Under the pieces are notes generated by a model. The model worked only from the letters and a program-made list of their open reading frames with translations, ran no database searches and had not been told where the DNA came from. A program made the translations under genes and the position numbers. A stretch of 64,000 nucleotides of DNA from JACKIC01 sp964392305 (lineage in GTDB: Bacteria > Planctomycetota > UBA1135 > UBA2386), in assembly GCA_964392305.1 (NCBI GenBank), contig CAYMPV010000003.1, forward strand, positions 62,001-126,000. Reading direction: 5' to 3'. Below, piece after piece: positions 19,391 to 28,598 of the stretch. Numbering within the stretch: position 1 is the first letter of the stretch; each line of letters opens with the position of its first letter.

Positions 19391-20449
19391 ATGCGCCGAG
19401 CCCGGACCCCTTCGCTCCTCCTCCTCGCGGCCACCACGGCCCTGCTCCTGCCCGCCTGCGGCGGCGGCAGCAAGGGCCCGATCGACGGCGCCCGCGCCAT
19501 GACCCACGTGCAGAAGTTCGTCGGCTTCGGGCCGCGGCCGTTCGGTTCCGACGCGCTGGGCAAGGCCGCCGACTACATCGAGGCCGAACTCAAGACCATG
19601 GGCCTGCAGCTGCAGCGCCACGAGCAGATGCACGACAAGGAGAAGCGGCTGATCCGCAACCTGTTCGTGCAGATCGACGGGGAGGACCCCAAGGGCGGAC
19701 CGATCCTGATCTACGGCGCCCACTACGACACCAAGCTCACCGAGGGTCACAGCGACGCGTCGCACAACTTCCCGTTCGTCGGCGCGATCGACGGCGGCGG
19801 CGGCCCCGCAGTGCTGCTCGAGATGGCGCGCGAACTCAAGTCGCGGCCGAACCCGCCCAAGGTCAACGTCTGGCTCTACTGGATCGACGCCGAGGAATCG
19901 CTCGACTTCCAGTGGAACAACGACCGTGCGCTGCTCGGCAGCAAGGCGTTCTGCCGCTGGCTCGGCGACAACGGCACGCTCAAACGCGTCAAGGCGTTCG
20001 TGCTGCTCGACCTGATCGGCAGCAAGAACTACAAGATCGACCGCGACGGCAACTCGCATACGCAGCTGCAGGAGTTCTTCGAGAAGGCCGGCGCCGCGAT
20101 CGGCACGCCCGACCGCGTCTACCAGTTCCCGACCGCGCAGGAACACGCCGAATACAAGCGGCAGGGCATCAGGTGGGGCACGACCGACGACCACAACACG
20201 TTCTCGGCCTTCGGCGTGCCGTCGGTGCTGCTGATCGACTTCGCGCGCCGCATCCCGCCCCACCTGCAGGGTCTGCCGCCCGGCCAGGAACCCCAGGTCG
20301 ACCCCGAATACGAACAGTGGTGGCACACTCCCGACGACGACCTCGCCGCGATGGATCCGGCGGCGCTGGCGTTCGCCGGCAACCTGGCGCTCGCGGCGTT
20401 GCCCGACCTCGAGCTGTTCTGTCTGGGCAAGAACCGCGACAAGAAGTGA
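19391..20449 (+). CDS. Lipoprotein M28-family peptidase / glutaminyl-cyclase-like zinc enzyme
   Basis: A 352-residue exported lipoprotein: the signal MRRARTPSLLLLAATTALLLPACGG carries a lipobox (LPAC). The mature part is an M28 fold related to aminopeptidases and bacterial glutaminyl-peptide cyclotransferases. Metal-site motifs are GAHYDTK (about residue 110), AIDGGGGPAVLLEM (about 137), WIDAEESLDF (about 165) and DDHNTF (about 273). The sequence FGPRPFGSD near residue 40 is typical of the glutaminyl cyclase branch. It would either release N-terminal residues or form N-terminal pyroglutamate in the cell envelope. It is followed 19 bases later by a paralogue, and then by an alpha/beta hydrolase in the same direction. 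Confidence 0.85.
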   Translation: MRRARTPSLLLLAATTALLLPACGGGSKGPIDGARAMTHVQKFVGFGPRPFGSDALGKAADYIEAELKTMGLQLQRHEQMHDKEKRLIRNLFVQIDGEDPKGGPILIYGAHYDTKLTEGHSDASHNFPFVGAIDGGGGPAVLLEMARELKSRPNPPKVNVWLYWIDAEESLDFQWNNDRALLGSKAFCRWLGDNGTLKRVKAFVLLDLIGSKNYKIDRDGNSHTQLQEFFEKAGAAIGTPDRVYQFPTAQEHAEYKRQGIRWGTTDDHNTFSAFGVPSVLLIDFARRIPPHLQGLPPGQEPQVDPEYEQWWHTPDDDLAAMDPAALAFAGNLALAALPDLELFCLGKNRDKK

Positions 20450-20468
20450 CGTGAAACCCGAGGTGATC

Positions 20469-21524
20469 ATGCGCCCATTGCTGGCGACCGGTCTGGTGCT
20501 CGCTGTGTTGGCTGCGTGCCTTGGCGTGACCCTGACGCAGCGCAACGGTGGCGCCGCGGCACCCGGTACCGCCAGCAGCGGCCAGCGCCCGGGCGTCGAC
20601 CGCTACGCGCAGACCGAGATCGACCAGGGCGACGTGTTGCCTCTGACGCCCGTGCGCGCACCCGCGGCGGTCGGCGAGACGGCCTACGCGCACGTGCGCA
20701 CGCTGGTCGGCTTCGGCGCGCGCTACACCGGCATGCCCGGCTGGACGCAACAGCTCGAGTACATCGCCGCCGAGCTCGAGCGCCTGGGCCTGACCGTACA
20801 GCGCGACACCTGGACCGACCGCAAGGAACTCAAGACCTTCACCAACCTGTCCGCGACGCTGCCGGGCAAACGCAAGGACCGCATCGTGCTGGCGTGCCAC
20901 CACGACACCAAGTGCACGACCGGCCACGCCGACCCCGAACACAACTTCGAGTTCGTCGGCGCCAACGACGGCGGCAGCGGCGTCGGCCTGCTGCTGGCGC
21001 TGGCCCCGACCCTGGCCGCAGCCGCAGCCGCTCGCGAGGCGACGATCGAGCTGGTGTTCTTCGACGGTGAGGAGAGCCTGGACTGGAAGTGGAACGACGG
21101 CGCCCGCGCGCTGTTCGGCAGCAAACGCTACGTCAAGCGCCAGCGCGACGCCGAGCTGCTCGGCGAGGCCGAACCGATCCGGGCCCTGGTGCTGCTCGAC
21201 ATGGTCGGACGCACCGAGCTGCACATCCAGGAGGAGCTCTACTCGACCACGTTGCTGCGCAGGATCACCTGGAGCGCGGCGGTCGCCACCGGCCACCAGA
21301 AGAGCTTCTATCGCCGCGCCGAAGCCGCCAGCGACGACCACGTGCCGTTCCTCGACGTCGGCATCCCGGCGGTCGACCTGATCGACCTGAACGGCAACCC
21401 ACACTGGCACAAGCCCACGGACACGCTCGAGAACATGTCGCCCAAGAGCCTGCAGATCGTCGCCGACGTGGTGCTGACGATGCTGCCCGAGATCGAACGC
21501 GCCTACGTGGTGAAGAAGAACTGA
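20469..21524 (+). CDS. M28-family zinc peptidase / glutaminyl-cyclase-like enzyme, paralogue of the preceding gene
   Basis: A 351-residue exported protein. ATG 20469 is chosen over the in-frame GTG at 20451 because GAGGTG precedes it and the signal peptide begins there (MRPLLATGLVLAVLAACLG, a possible lipobox). It shares the arrangement of its upstream neighbour: VGFGARYTGMPGW, ACHHDTKC (about residue 145), GANDGGSGVGLLL, FDGEESLDWKW (about 198) and DDHVPFLDVGIPAVDL (about 290), which supply the zinc ligands. A tandem duplication is likely. Aminopeptidase and glutaminyl cyclase roles cannot be separated here. Confidence 0.85.
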   Translation: MRPLLATGLVLAVLAACLGVTLTQRNGGAAAPGTASSGQRPGVDRYAQTEIDQGDVLPLTPVRAPAAVGETAYAHVRTLVGFGARYTGMPGWTQQLEYIAAELERLGLTVQRDTWTDRKELKTFTNLSATLPGKRKDRIVLACHHDTKCTTGHADPEHNFEFVGANDGGSGVGLLLALAPTLAAAAAAREATIELVFFDGEESLDWKWNDGARALFGSKRYVKRQRDAELLGEAEPIRALVLLDMVGRTELHIQEELYSTTLLRRITWSAAVATGHQKSFYRRAEAASDDHVPFLDVGIPAVDLIDLNGNPHWHKPTDTLENMSPKSLQIVADVVLTMLPEIERAYVVKKN

Positions 21525-22312
21525 TGCCGACGGTGCGGCGAGACGGGCGCGACGTCCACTACACCCAGGACGGCGACGGGCCGGGTGTGATCCTGATCCC
21601 GGGCCTGGGCTCGGGCGCGCGCCTGTTCGGCACGCTGCCGCGGCGCTTCGCGCGGGCGGGCTTCACGTGCTGCGCGATCGACCCGGTCGGCCTGCCGCCG
21701 TCGCCGCCGCTGCCGGCAGGCGTCTACGACTTCGCCGCCGCCGCTGCCGACGTGCTCGCCGTCGCCGCGACGTTGCCGCCGCCGGTCACCCTGATCGGCA
21801 CCTCGCTCGGGGGCAAGGTCGGCCTGCACGCCGCGGCCACCGGCAGCGACGCCGCCCACCGCCTGGTGATGTTGTGCAGTTCGGCGCTGCAGACCGCGCG
21901 CAGCCGCCGCATCTACCGCTGGTTCGAGTTGCTGTGCACCGAGGTCGACGGCCGCTTCTTCGGCGACCTCACGGCGCCGTTCCTGTTCGGCGAGACCTTC
22001 CACGAACTGCGCAAAGGCGTCGTCGACGACATCGTGCGCAGCACCAAACCCAGCCCCGAGTCGCGCCTGTTCATGCGCGCCCAGTGCCTGGCACTGCAGG
22101 CCTTCGACGGCAGGGACCTCTGCGATGCCGTCACCTGGCCGACGCTGTGCCTCGCCGGCGCCGAAGACACGTTGACCTTGCCGGGCGAGGTCGCCGCGAC
22201 CGCGGCGCTCTTGCCTCACGCCGAACACGAGTGCCTGCCCGGCGCGGGCCACAGCCTGCTGCTCGAGAGCTCGACGGCCTTCGACCGCGTGTTGACGTTC
22301 CTGCGCCGCTGA
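21524..22312 (+). CDS. Alpha/beta hydrolase
   Basis: A 262-residue cytosolic hydrolase whose ATG shares one base with the preceding stop (TGATG), so it is translationally coupled to the M28 gene. The oxyanion-hole region is ILIPGLGSGARLF (about residue 20), the nucleophile is the Ser in GTSLGGK (about 93), the acid is probably in LAGAEDTLT (about 208) and the His is in GAGHSLLLE (about 245). This is the layout of meta-cleavage hydrolases, BioH-like esterases and haloperoxidase-like proteins. The substrate cannot be inferred. It lacks a signal peptide, unlike its two upstream partners. Confidence 0.85.
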   Translation: MPTVRRDGRDVHYTQDGDGPGVILIPGLGSGARLFGTLPRRFARAGFTCCAIDPVGLPPSPPLPAGVYDFAAAAADVLAVAATLPPPVTLIGTSLGGKVGLHAAATGSDAAHRLVMLCSSALQTARSRRIYRWFELLCTEVDGRFFGDLTAPFLFGETFHELRKGVVDDIVRSTKPSPESRLFMRAQCLALQAFDGRDLCDAVTWPTLCLAGAEDTLTLPGEVAATAALLPHAEHECLPGAGHSLLLESSTAFDRVLTFLRR

Positions 22313-22358
22313 CGCCTGATCCCAAATCCGACCACCACCTCACCAGCGCTCACCTGCG

Positions 22359-23708
22359 ATGAACCCGTTGCACCGGCTCACCATCATCCTTGCGACGATG
22401 TCCCTCGGCGCATCGGTCGCCGCGCAGGCCGGCGACATCGTGGCGCGCGTCGGCGAACGCGTGACCGTTCACCTGCACACGGGCAAGCTGCCGACGCCAC
22501 TGGCTGAACGGCTCGCCGACGAGGCCCTGACCCATGCGGAGAGCGCGCTGCCGATCGTCGACAAGCTGCTCGGCAGCCGCGACAACGCGATGCTCACGCT
22601 GCACGTGCACGCACACGAGAAGACGTTCCGCGATGCCGCACAGGAGCACGCGCCGCGGCGCTTCCTGCGCGAGGACTTCAGCCTGCCGCAGAGCTCACAA
22701 GCGTTCGTGCTGCTCTGGCCGCAACTGCCGGAGGCGACGCTCGAGTTGGTCGGCCTGCCGAGTCCCACCGCCGACGGCTTGGTGCGTCACACGGCGCAGC
22801 TGATCGCAGCGCAGCGCCATCCGGCCGCCGCCAAGGACCCGTGGCTCGCGGAACTGTTCGGGTTCGGCGCGCTTGAGATCCTTCGCAACCCCAAAGCCGC
22901 TGCCGACGTCGATCTGGCGTGGGACACGCGCCGCTTCGACGCCGCGTGGCGTCTGCGCAAGGGCCGCGCCCAGTCACTGCGCACCTGGCTGCACGACGAC
23001 GCCCCGACCACCAGGGACGACTACGACGACGTGCAAGGCCAGCAGGCGATCCTTGCCCAACTGCTCAACGACAAGACCGGCAGCTGGGCGAAGAAGTTGT
23101 TCGCCAAGAAGCCCAAGGACGACGCCGAGCCGCGGTCGATCCGCGCGGCGGCGCTCGAGGGCGTGCTCGGCAGCGACTGGGCCAAGACCGAGACCCGCCT
23201 GACCAGGCTGTTGCGCGAACAGGACCCGAAGCACCTCGTCGCACTGCCGATGGTGCTGCGCGACGGCACCCGCATCGTGTTCGCAGGCACCAAGAGCCAC
23301 GCGGCCATCCTCCAGGACCAGCGCAACGTGCCGACCGGACCGTTCGCCGTGTCGCTGCGCCTCGTCGCCACCGGCGAATGCGACTTCCGCGTGCATTTCC
23401 CGTGGCAGCAGGAGGACGTGCTCGGCGCGTTCCTCACCGCCGGCCAGGCCTCGTTCGAGATTTGGGACGCGAAGAGCAATCAGTGGCGCACCGAGCACAA
23501 GGAGCGTTGCGCGATCGAAGCCGGCAAGCCGTTCGACATCCGGCTCGAGGTGCGCGGCGAGCTGCAGCTGTTCATCGATGACGAACTCGTGCTGCGCATG
23601 CCGGCCACCAACCTCGACAACGACCGGACGCTGAGCTTCGCCTGCAACTTCGGTGTGGCGACGCTCGAGAACCTGCGCATCGAGGCGCTGCCGGTGGAGA
23701 AGAAGTAG
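22359..23708 (+). CDS. Exported protein with a C-terminal LamG/DUF1080-like beta domain, function unknown
   Basis: A 449-residue protein with a signal peptide (MNPLHRLTIILATMSLGASVAAQA). Residues about 25-280 are mainly helical with no recognisable motif. A peptidase-like HxxxH pattern is not evident, although HVHAHEKTF near residue 87 is His-rich. Residues about 300-445 are beta-rich (GTRIVFAGT, then FAVSLRLVATGECDFRVHF, FDIRLEVRGELQLFIDDEL) and resemble the LamG/3-keto-disaccharide hydrolase-like DUF1080 domain common in Planctomycetota. It ends in a Lys-rich tail (PVEKK). A GC-rich hairpin follows the stop. Function is unknown. Confidence 0.75.
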   Translation: MNPLHRLTIILATMSLGASVAAQAGDIVARVGERVTVHLHTGKLPTPLAERLADEALTHAESALPIVDKLLGSRDNAMLTLHVHAHEKTFRDAAQEHAPRRFLREDFSLPQSSQAFVLLWPQLPEATLELVGLPSPTADGLVRHTAQLIAAQRHPAAAKDPWLAELFGFGALEILRNPKAAADVDLAWDTRRFDAAWRLRKGRAQSLRTWLHDDAPTTRDDYDDVQGQQAILAQLLNDKTGSWAKKLFAKKPKDDAEPRSIRAAALEGVLGSDWAKTETRLTRLLREQDPKHLVALPMVLRDGTRIVFAGTKSHAAILQDQRNVPTGPFAVSLRLVATGECDFRVHFPWQQEDVLGAFLTAGQASFEIWDAKSNQWRTEHKERCAIEAGKPFDIRLEVRGELQLFIDDELVLRMPATNLDNDRTLSFACNFGVATLENLRIEALPVEKK

Positions 23709-23723
23709 ACGACAGCCGCGCCC

Positions 23724-23743
23724 CCGCGCCAACTCGCGCGGGA
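23724..23743 (+). terminator. Hairpin after the 22359 gene
   Basis: CCCGCGC and GCGCGGG pair over a 6-base loop, 16 bases past the stop, followed by ATTCGG rather than a U tract. It may be a weak intrinsic terminator. Confidence 0.35.
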
Positions 23744-23761
23744 TTCGGCGACGACCTGCGG

Positions 23762-23767
23762 TAGCAT
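23762..23767 (+). promoter_or_regulatory. -10 element of the hybrid kinase gene
   Basis: TAGCAT ends 9 bases before the ATG at 23777; there is no Shine-Dalgarno sequence. Confidence 0.4.
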
Positions 23768-23776
23768 CCCGCGCCG

Positions 23777-26320
23777 ATGACGCACTCTCGCCGGGCGCAT
23801 CGCGGCCCTCGCCGGCCGCCCTCGTCCCTGCTGTTCCTGTCGACGACGCTGCTGCCCTTGCTGGCCGCCGGCGCAGTCCGGGGCCAGGAGCTGCTCGTCG
23901 CTGCGCGCGCTGCGACCGCGGCCACGACGCCACACAGCGCCGCACGCCTGCAGGCGCAGCTCGACGAGGTCGCGCTGCTGCTCGAGTTCGACCTGCCGGC
24001 GGCAATCGGTCTGGCCAAGGAGTGCGTGGCCCTGGCCGAAGCCGCGGGTGACGTGCGCGGCGAGGTCCTCGGCCTCACGCTGCTGGCGCGAGCATCGGCC
24101 AAGAACGAGGGCAAGGACGCGGCGTTCGCCTCTCTCGAACGCGCCACCTCGTTGCTGGGCGACACCCCGGACTTCGCGATGCAGGCCACTCTCGGCCACG
24201 CCTACTCGCTCGTCTGCTGGAGCTACGACGAACTGCCCGAGTGCCTGGCGCGCCTCCGCCGCGCCATCTACGACGCCGACGAAGCCAAGGACGCCAGGCT
24301 GGCGCTCGTGTGCGAGATGCAGGCCATCAACGTCGTCGGCTTCGCGGAAGAGCCGCTCGCCGTGCTCGATCGCCTCGACCAGGTCGCCGCGAAGGTGAAC
24401 GACCCGCTGGCCCGGCTCGAGCTGCGCCTGCTGCGCGCCGACGCCTTGCTGCGCAAGAACGAACAGGTTCGGGCCGAGCAGATGCTGCACGAGCTGCTGG
24501 CCGACAGCGAACGCGTCGGCAGTCGCGCCATCGCCGCGATCTGCGCCAACATGCTGGCGCGCATGCTCAGCGACTCCGACCCCCAGGCGGCGCTGCAGCT
24601 GCTCCGGCGGTCTGTCGCGGCGGCGCGGGCCCACGGCGATCGGGAGATCCTCGGCCTGGGATTGCAGGGGCAAGCCTACCTGTGCCTGCAGGTCCAGGAC
24701 CTCGACGCCGCCAAGGCCGCGATCGAGGAGTGTGTCGACATCCTCGCGTTGATGCAGATGCGGGCCCGGCTCTACTCGGCGCTCGAGACCGCGATCAGCG
24801 TCGCCTCGGCGCGCCACGACGACGCGGCCCTGCAGGCGGCCAGCAACAAACGCATCGAACTCGACCGCATCGCCGCCCAGGTGCAGCCCAAGGGCGAGAG
24901 CGATCGCTTCTGGCGCGAGACCGAGCACCTGCGCCTGGACCTGCGCGCCACCCAGCGCCGCCACGAGACCGAACTCGCCGCCGTGAACGACCGGCTGACG
25001 CGGCTGCTGATCGGCGGTGGTGCCGCTGTCCTGGTTCTCGGCGGTTTGTTCTCGCTGCTGCTGCTGCGTGCCAAACGTCGCCTCGAACACGCCAACACCA
25101 TGCTCGTCGAGCAGATCGCAGCGGCCAAGAAGGCTCAGGAGGAACGCGCGGCGCTCGAGAGCAACCTGCGCCAGCTCGAACGCCTGGACGGCATCGGCCT
25201 GCTCGCCGGCGGCTTCGCGCACGACTTCAACAACATCCTCGTCGGCGTCAAGGGCAACGCCCAGCTGTTGCTGCTCGATCCGCAGCTCGACGCGGCGCGC
25301 CGTGAACAGATCGAGCAGATCGTCGCCTCGAGCGATCGCGCCGCCCGGCTGTGCAAGGACATCCTGACCTACGCCCACGCCGACGGCGATACGCAGCGAG
25401 TCATCGACGTGCGCGAGGTGCTCGAGAGCCTGCTGCCGATCGCGCGCGCCGGGTTCGGCGCCGGCATCGACGTCACCATCGAACTCGGCGACCAGCCGGC
25501 TCTCGTCAACGCCGACCGCACGCAGCTCGAGCAGGTGTTCTTGAACCTGCTCACCAACGCCCACGAGGCGATCGGGGAACGCGGCCGGATCCTGATCCGC
25601 GTAGCCGAGCGCTGCATCCCCGGCTCGCCGCCCACGGGTCACTGGTTCGGCGAATTCACGGGCAGCGAACGGCAATGCGTCGCCGTGTCGGTCGCCGACA
25701 CCGGTCAGGGCATGAGCAACGAGACGATCCGGCGCATCTTCGACCCGTTCTTCTCGACGCGCTTCCCCGGGCGCGGCATCGGCTTGGCTGCGGCCTTCGG
25801 CATCCTGCGGCGGCACCACGGCGTGGTCGAGGTCAAGAGTGAGCCCGGGCACGGTTCGCAGTTCACGGTCTACCTGCCGCGGGTCACCGCCGCCGCACCA
25901 CCGTCGCCGCCGGCGCCTGTGCCCCAGGCACCCGAGGCCGTGCTCGCACCCGCCGCGACGCGGGTGCTCGTCGTCGACGACGAACCGACGGTGCGCAACG
26001 TCGTGCGCCGCGTGTTGTCCTCACACGGGCTGCACGTCAGCGTCGTCGACTCCGGCGCGGCGGCGCTGCAGGAACTCGACCGGCAGGGCGCAACCTTCCA
26101 GCTGGCGGTGATCGACTTCACCATGCCCGACATGGACGGCGCCGCGCTGAGCACGGCCATGCGCCGCCGCCGACCGGACCTGCCGATCGTGCTGATGAGC
26201 GGCCACGACGAGTCGATGGTGCGCAACGCTGCCGCGCCGGACTGCGTGTTCCTGGCCAAGCCGTTCGACGCCGCGGAGCTGTTGCGCGTCGTCGGCATGG
26301 CGACGCGGACGTCGCGCTGA
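23777..26320 (+). CDS. Hybrid sensor histidine kinase with a TPR-type sensory region and C-terminal receiver
   Basis: An 847-residue membrane protein. Residues about 16-40 are a signal or first membrane segment. Residues about 50-370 are Ala/Leu-rich helical pairs resembling tetratricopeptide repeats and would lie outside the cytoplasmic membrane. A second membrane helix is at about 413-437 (LLIGGGAAVLVLGGLFSLLLL), followed by a coiled coil. The kinase has the phospho-acceptor H box GFAHDFNN (His about 481), N box NLLTNAHEA, and ATP lid motifs VADTGQGMS and GRGIGLAAAFG. The receiver at about 730-845 has VLVVDDEPTV, the acceptor Asp in VIDFTMPDMDG (about 778) and the KPF lysine. The signal and output partner are unknown, and there is no separate regulator gene nearby. 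It converges on the 26356 gene. Confidence 0.92.
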   Translation: MTHSRRAHRGPRRPPSSLLFLSTTLLPLLAAGAVRGQELLVAARAATAATTPHSAARLQAQLDEVALLLEFDLPAAIGLAKECVALAEAAGDVRGEVLGLTLLARASAKNEGKDAAFASLERATSLLGDTPDFAMQATLGHAYSLVCWSYDELPECLARLRRAIYDADEAKDARLALVCEMQAINVVGFAEEPLAVLDRLDQVAAKVNDPLARLELRLLRADALLRKNEQVRAEQMLHELLADSERVGSRAIAAICANMLARMLSDSDPQAALQLLRRSVAAARAHGDREILGLGLQGQAYLCLQVQDLDAAKAAIEECVDILALMQMRARLYSALETAISVASARHDDAALQAASNKRIELDRIAAQVQPKGESDRFWRETEHLRLDLRATQRRHETELAAVNDRLTRLLIGGGAAVLVLGGLFSLLLLRAKRRLEHANTMLVEQIAAAKKAQEERAALESNLRQLERLDGIGLLAGGFAHDFNNILVGVKGNAQLLLLDPQLDAARREQIEQIVASSDRAARLCKDILTYAHADGDTQRVIDVREVLESLLPIARAGFGAGIDVTIELGDQPALVNADRTQLEQVFLNLLTNAHEAIGERGRILIRVAERCIPGSPPTGHWFGEFTGSERQCVAVSVADTGQGMSNETIRRIFDPFFSTRFPGRGIGLAAAFGILRRHHGVVEVKSEPGHGSQFTVYLPRVTAAAPPSPPAPVPQAPEAVLAPAATRVLVVDDEPTVRNVVRRVLSSHGLHVSVVDSGAAALQELDRQGATFQLAVIDFTMPDMDGAALSTAMRRRRPDLPIVLMSGHDESMVRNAAAPDCVFLAKPFDAAELLRVVGMATRTSR

Positions 26321-26329
26321 CCCGATCGC

Positions 26330-26355
26330 GCCGGTGACCACGGACACCCACCGGC
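26330..26355. terminator. Hairpin between convergent genes
   Basis: GCCGGTG (26330-26336) and CACCGGC (26349-26355) pair over a 12-base loop between the stops at 26320 and 26356. It could serve both strands. Confidence 0.35.
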
Positions 26356-28503
26356 TCACTGCCGCCGCAGCACCCAGGTGGCGGCGAGCGCCGGATCGCC
26401 GCGTTCGGCCATCGTCGCGCACAGCGTGCGCAGCGACGGCGACGGCACGTGCCGCGAGGCTGCCCCCACGGCGCCGACCGCCGCCCACTGCTCGCGGTTC
26501 CATGACGCCGGCCCGGCCGCCGGGTGGTCGACAGTGAGCTGCAGCTCGTGCTGCAGGTCGCACAGCCGCGCGTCGAGCCACAACTCGAGCGCTAGCCCCT
26601 CGGACGCGGCCACTCCGAGCTTGCCGTCGGCGAAACGCGCGGCCACGAACGCGCCCTTCGTGGGCTCGGGCGCGCGCAGCCAGTAGTGGTCGCGCACGGT
26701 CGCGTCGGTCAGCTGCCAGCAGAGGCGCGGCGGCGGCGCGACGCGCACCGTGGGCACCAACCCGGCCAGCAGGTCGCGATCGGGCAACCCCGTGTGGCCG
26801 TTGCCTTCGACCAACGTGAACCCGCCCGGAAACGGCCGTTCCCCGGGGAAGGTCTGGCGCAGCACTTCGAGTTCGGCGGCGAACTTCTCGCAGCGCTCGC
26901 GACGACCGTAGGCGGTGTCCTTGCCGCCGACCATGAACGTGAACGGCAACGTGTGCAGGCCCACCGGCGACGACTCGCCGTCGGTCGGCGCCGACGCGCT
27001 GGCGTGCACCGCCGCAAAGCGATGCGGCAGCTTGGGACCGAGCGCGAACGCGCCGTAGCCGCCGTGGCTGTAGCCGATCGCGATCACACGGTCGGGGTCG
27101 ACGTCGCTGCAGACGACGAACTGGCGGATCAGCCGCTCGAGCAGCGGGTAGAAGTAATCGGTGTAGAAACCGTTCCACTCGTCGGTCGGTGCGCGCAGCG
27201 CGCAGTAGAGGTAACCACCGACCTCGGGGTGGTCCTTGTAGTAGACCTGCATGTGTTGCCACTGCGAGTCGTTGACGCGCTTGGGCACACCACCGCCGCC
27301 GTGCATCGCGATCACCAGCGGCCAGCCGCCCGGCGGCTTCTCCCCCACCTGCTTGACCGTGAACGGGCTCTGCTTGTCGCCGGCGCGCACGATGCCCTGT
27401 TCGTGATCGACGGCGAGCGCCGCGCGCTCGCTGCGACGCCACGCCGCGAACGCGAGGGCGCGCAATCGCGCGTCGCCTTCGACGGTGCGCAGCTCCTCGT
27501 CGAGGTTGCGGTCGAACTCGAACTTCGCTTGCGCGGCGGGCTCGGCGGCGAAGAAGCGGTCCAACAACGCGGCGAGCGCGGCGGTCGCGGGGTCCGGTTC
27601 GGGGTCCTGCAACGGATCCTGCGCCGACGCCGCAGCCGACGCGTAGCGCGCGCTCGCGTCTTCCCCCCACAACTCGATGCCGCGCCCCCAACCGGCCGCA
27701 AAACGCTCGCCCGTGTCGGCGAACGACACCGCCCACGGCCGATGCTCACGATCGGCGACCGCGGCCTTGGCGGCGTCACCGACGAACCAGGCACGGTCGA
27801 AGCCCTTGGGATCCGGCTCGTCGGCGCCGACGAAACGCCAGCGCTCACCGTCCCAGACCTCGACCCAGGTGTGGTTGCCGGCCTTGTGCGGCCAGCGCAC
27901 CGACACCAATCGCGCCGGCACGCAGCAGGCGCGACACGCATCGGCGAGCAGGATCGACAGGCCCGTGCAGCTGGCCTTGCCCTGCGCGATCGACGCGCTC
28001 GGCGCCTGGTCGGCGCGGGCGCGACCGGTCGAGTAGTGCACCTTGAGTTCATCGAAGATGGTCGCGTTGAGTCGCAGCGCCGCTTCGCCGGGTGTCTTGC
28101 ACGACCTCACCAGCGGCAGGAAGCGCGCGACGAAGTCCGAGCGCCAGTCCTCGCGGGCCTCGTTGGCCTGGGCGTAGGGCAACACCCAGTTGCGAAACAG
28201 CAACTCGGGAAGTGCCGCGCCCCAGGGGACCTCGGCACGCGCGCGGCAGGCCAGGTCCACCTGCTGCAGCAGGAAGTCCGCCGTCAGCGCCCGCGCGTCC
28301 GCGTCGGGCATGTGCTCGAGCAAGAACGCCAAGGCGTCGCGCTGCGCCGCCGGCACTGCCGTCCAGGCCTCCCGCAGCGCCGCGGCGTTGTCGCCGGCGC
28401 GACCGAATGCGGCTTCGACTGGCTCCGGCGCCGGGCTCTGGGCCCCGAGCGGGAGCACCGACAGACAACAGGACAGCAGCGAGGCGACGGTGCGTGAACC
28501 CAT
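26356..28503 (-). CDS. Exported transglutaminase-like / alpha-beta esterase fusion
   Basis: A 715-residue protein. The start at 28503 gives a signal peptide (MGSRTVASLLSCCLSVLPLGAQ); the frame is open further upstream to 28590. The N-terminal half has a transglutaminase-like core: Cys in GKASCTGLS (about residue 176), then CVPARLVSVRW, His in GNHTWVEVWDGERW and Asp in GADEPDP. The C-terminal half is an esterase of the PHB-depolymerase/feruloyl-esterase type: MHGGGGVPKR, nucleophile in GYSHGGYGAF (about 478) and a late His in GNGHTGLPD. The two folds in one chain suggest processing of a cross-linked or esterified extracellular polymer. A TACAAC hexamer 7 bases upstream of the ATG fits the leaderless pattern. 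Confidence 0.82.
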   Translation of the reverse strand: MGSRTVASLLSCCLSVLPLGAQSPAPEPVEAAFGRAGDNAAALREAWTAVPAAQRDALAFLLEHMPDADARALTADFLLQQVDLACRARAEVPWGAALPELLFRNWVLPYAQANEAREDWRSDFVARFLPLVRSCKTPGEAALRLNATIFDELKVHYSTGRARADQAPSASIAQGKASCTGLSILLADACRACCVPARLVSVRWPHKAGNHTWVEVWDGERWRFVGADEPDPKGFDRAWFVGDAAKAAVADREHRPWAVSFADTGERFAAGWGRGIELWGEDASARYASAAASAQDPLQDPEPDPATAALAALLDRFFAAEPAAQAKFEFDRNLDEELRTVEGDARLRALAFAAWRRSERAALAVDHEQGIVRAGDKQSPFTVKQVGEKPPGGWPLVIAMHGGGGVPKRVNDSQWQHMQVYYKDHPEVGGYLYCALRAPTDEWNGFYTDYFYPLLERLIRQFVVCSDVDPDRVIAIGYSHGGYGAFALGPKLPHRFAAVHASASAPTDGESSPVGLHTLPFTFMVGGKDTAYGRRERCEKFAAELEVLRQTFPGERPFPGGFTLVEGNGHTGLPDRDLLAGLVPTVRVAPPPRLCWQLTDATVRDHYWLRAPEPTKGAFVAARFADGKLGVAASEGLALELWLDARLCDLQHELQLTVDHPAAGPASWNREQWAAVGAVGAASRHVPSPSLRTLCATMAERGDPALAATWVLRRQ

Positions 28504-28598
28504 GCGCGACGTTGTAGCGGCTACCATCGCGGCGGTCGCGGATTCCCGTTCGCCGCACGCCGCGCCGACGCTGTCCGTGGTGAACCCCACAGCCCTCC

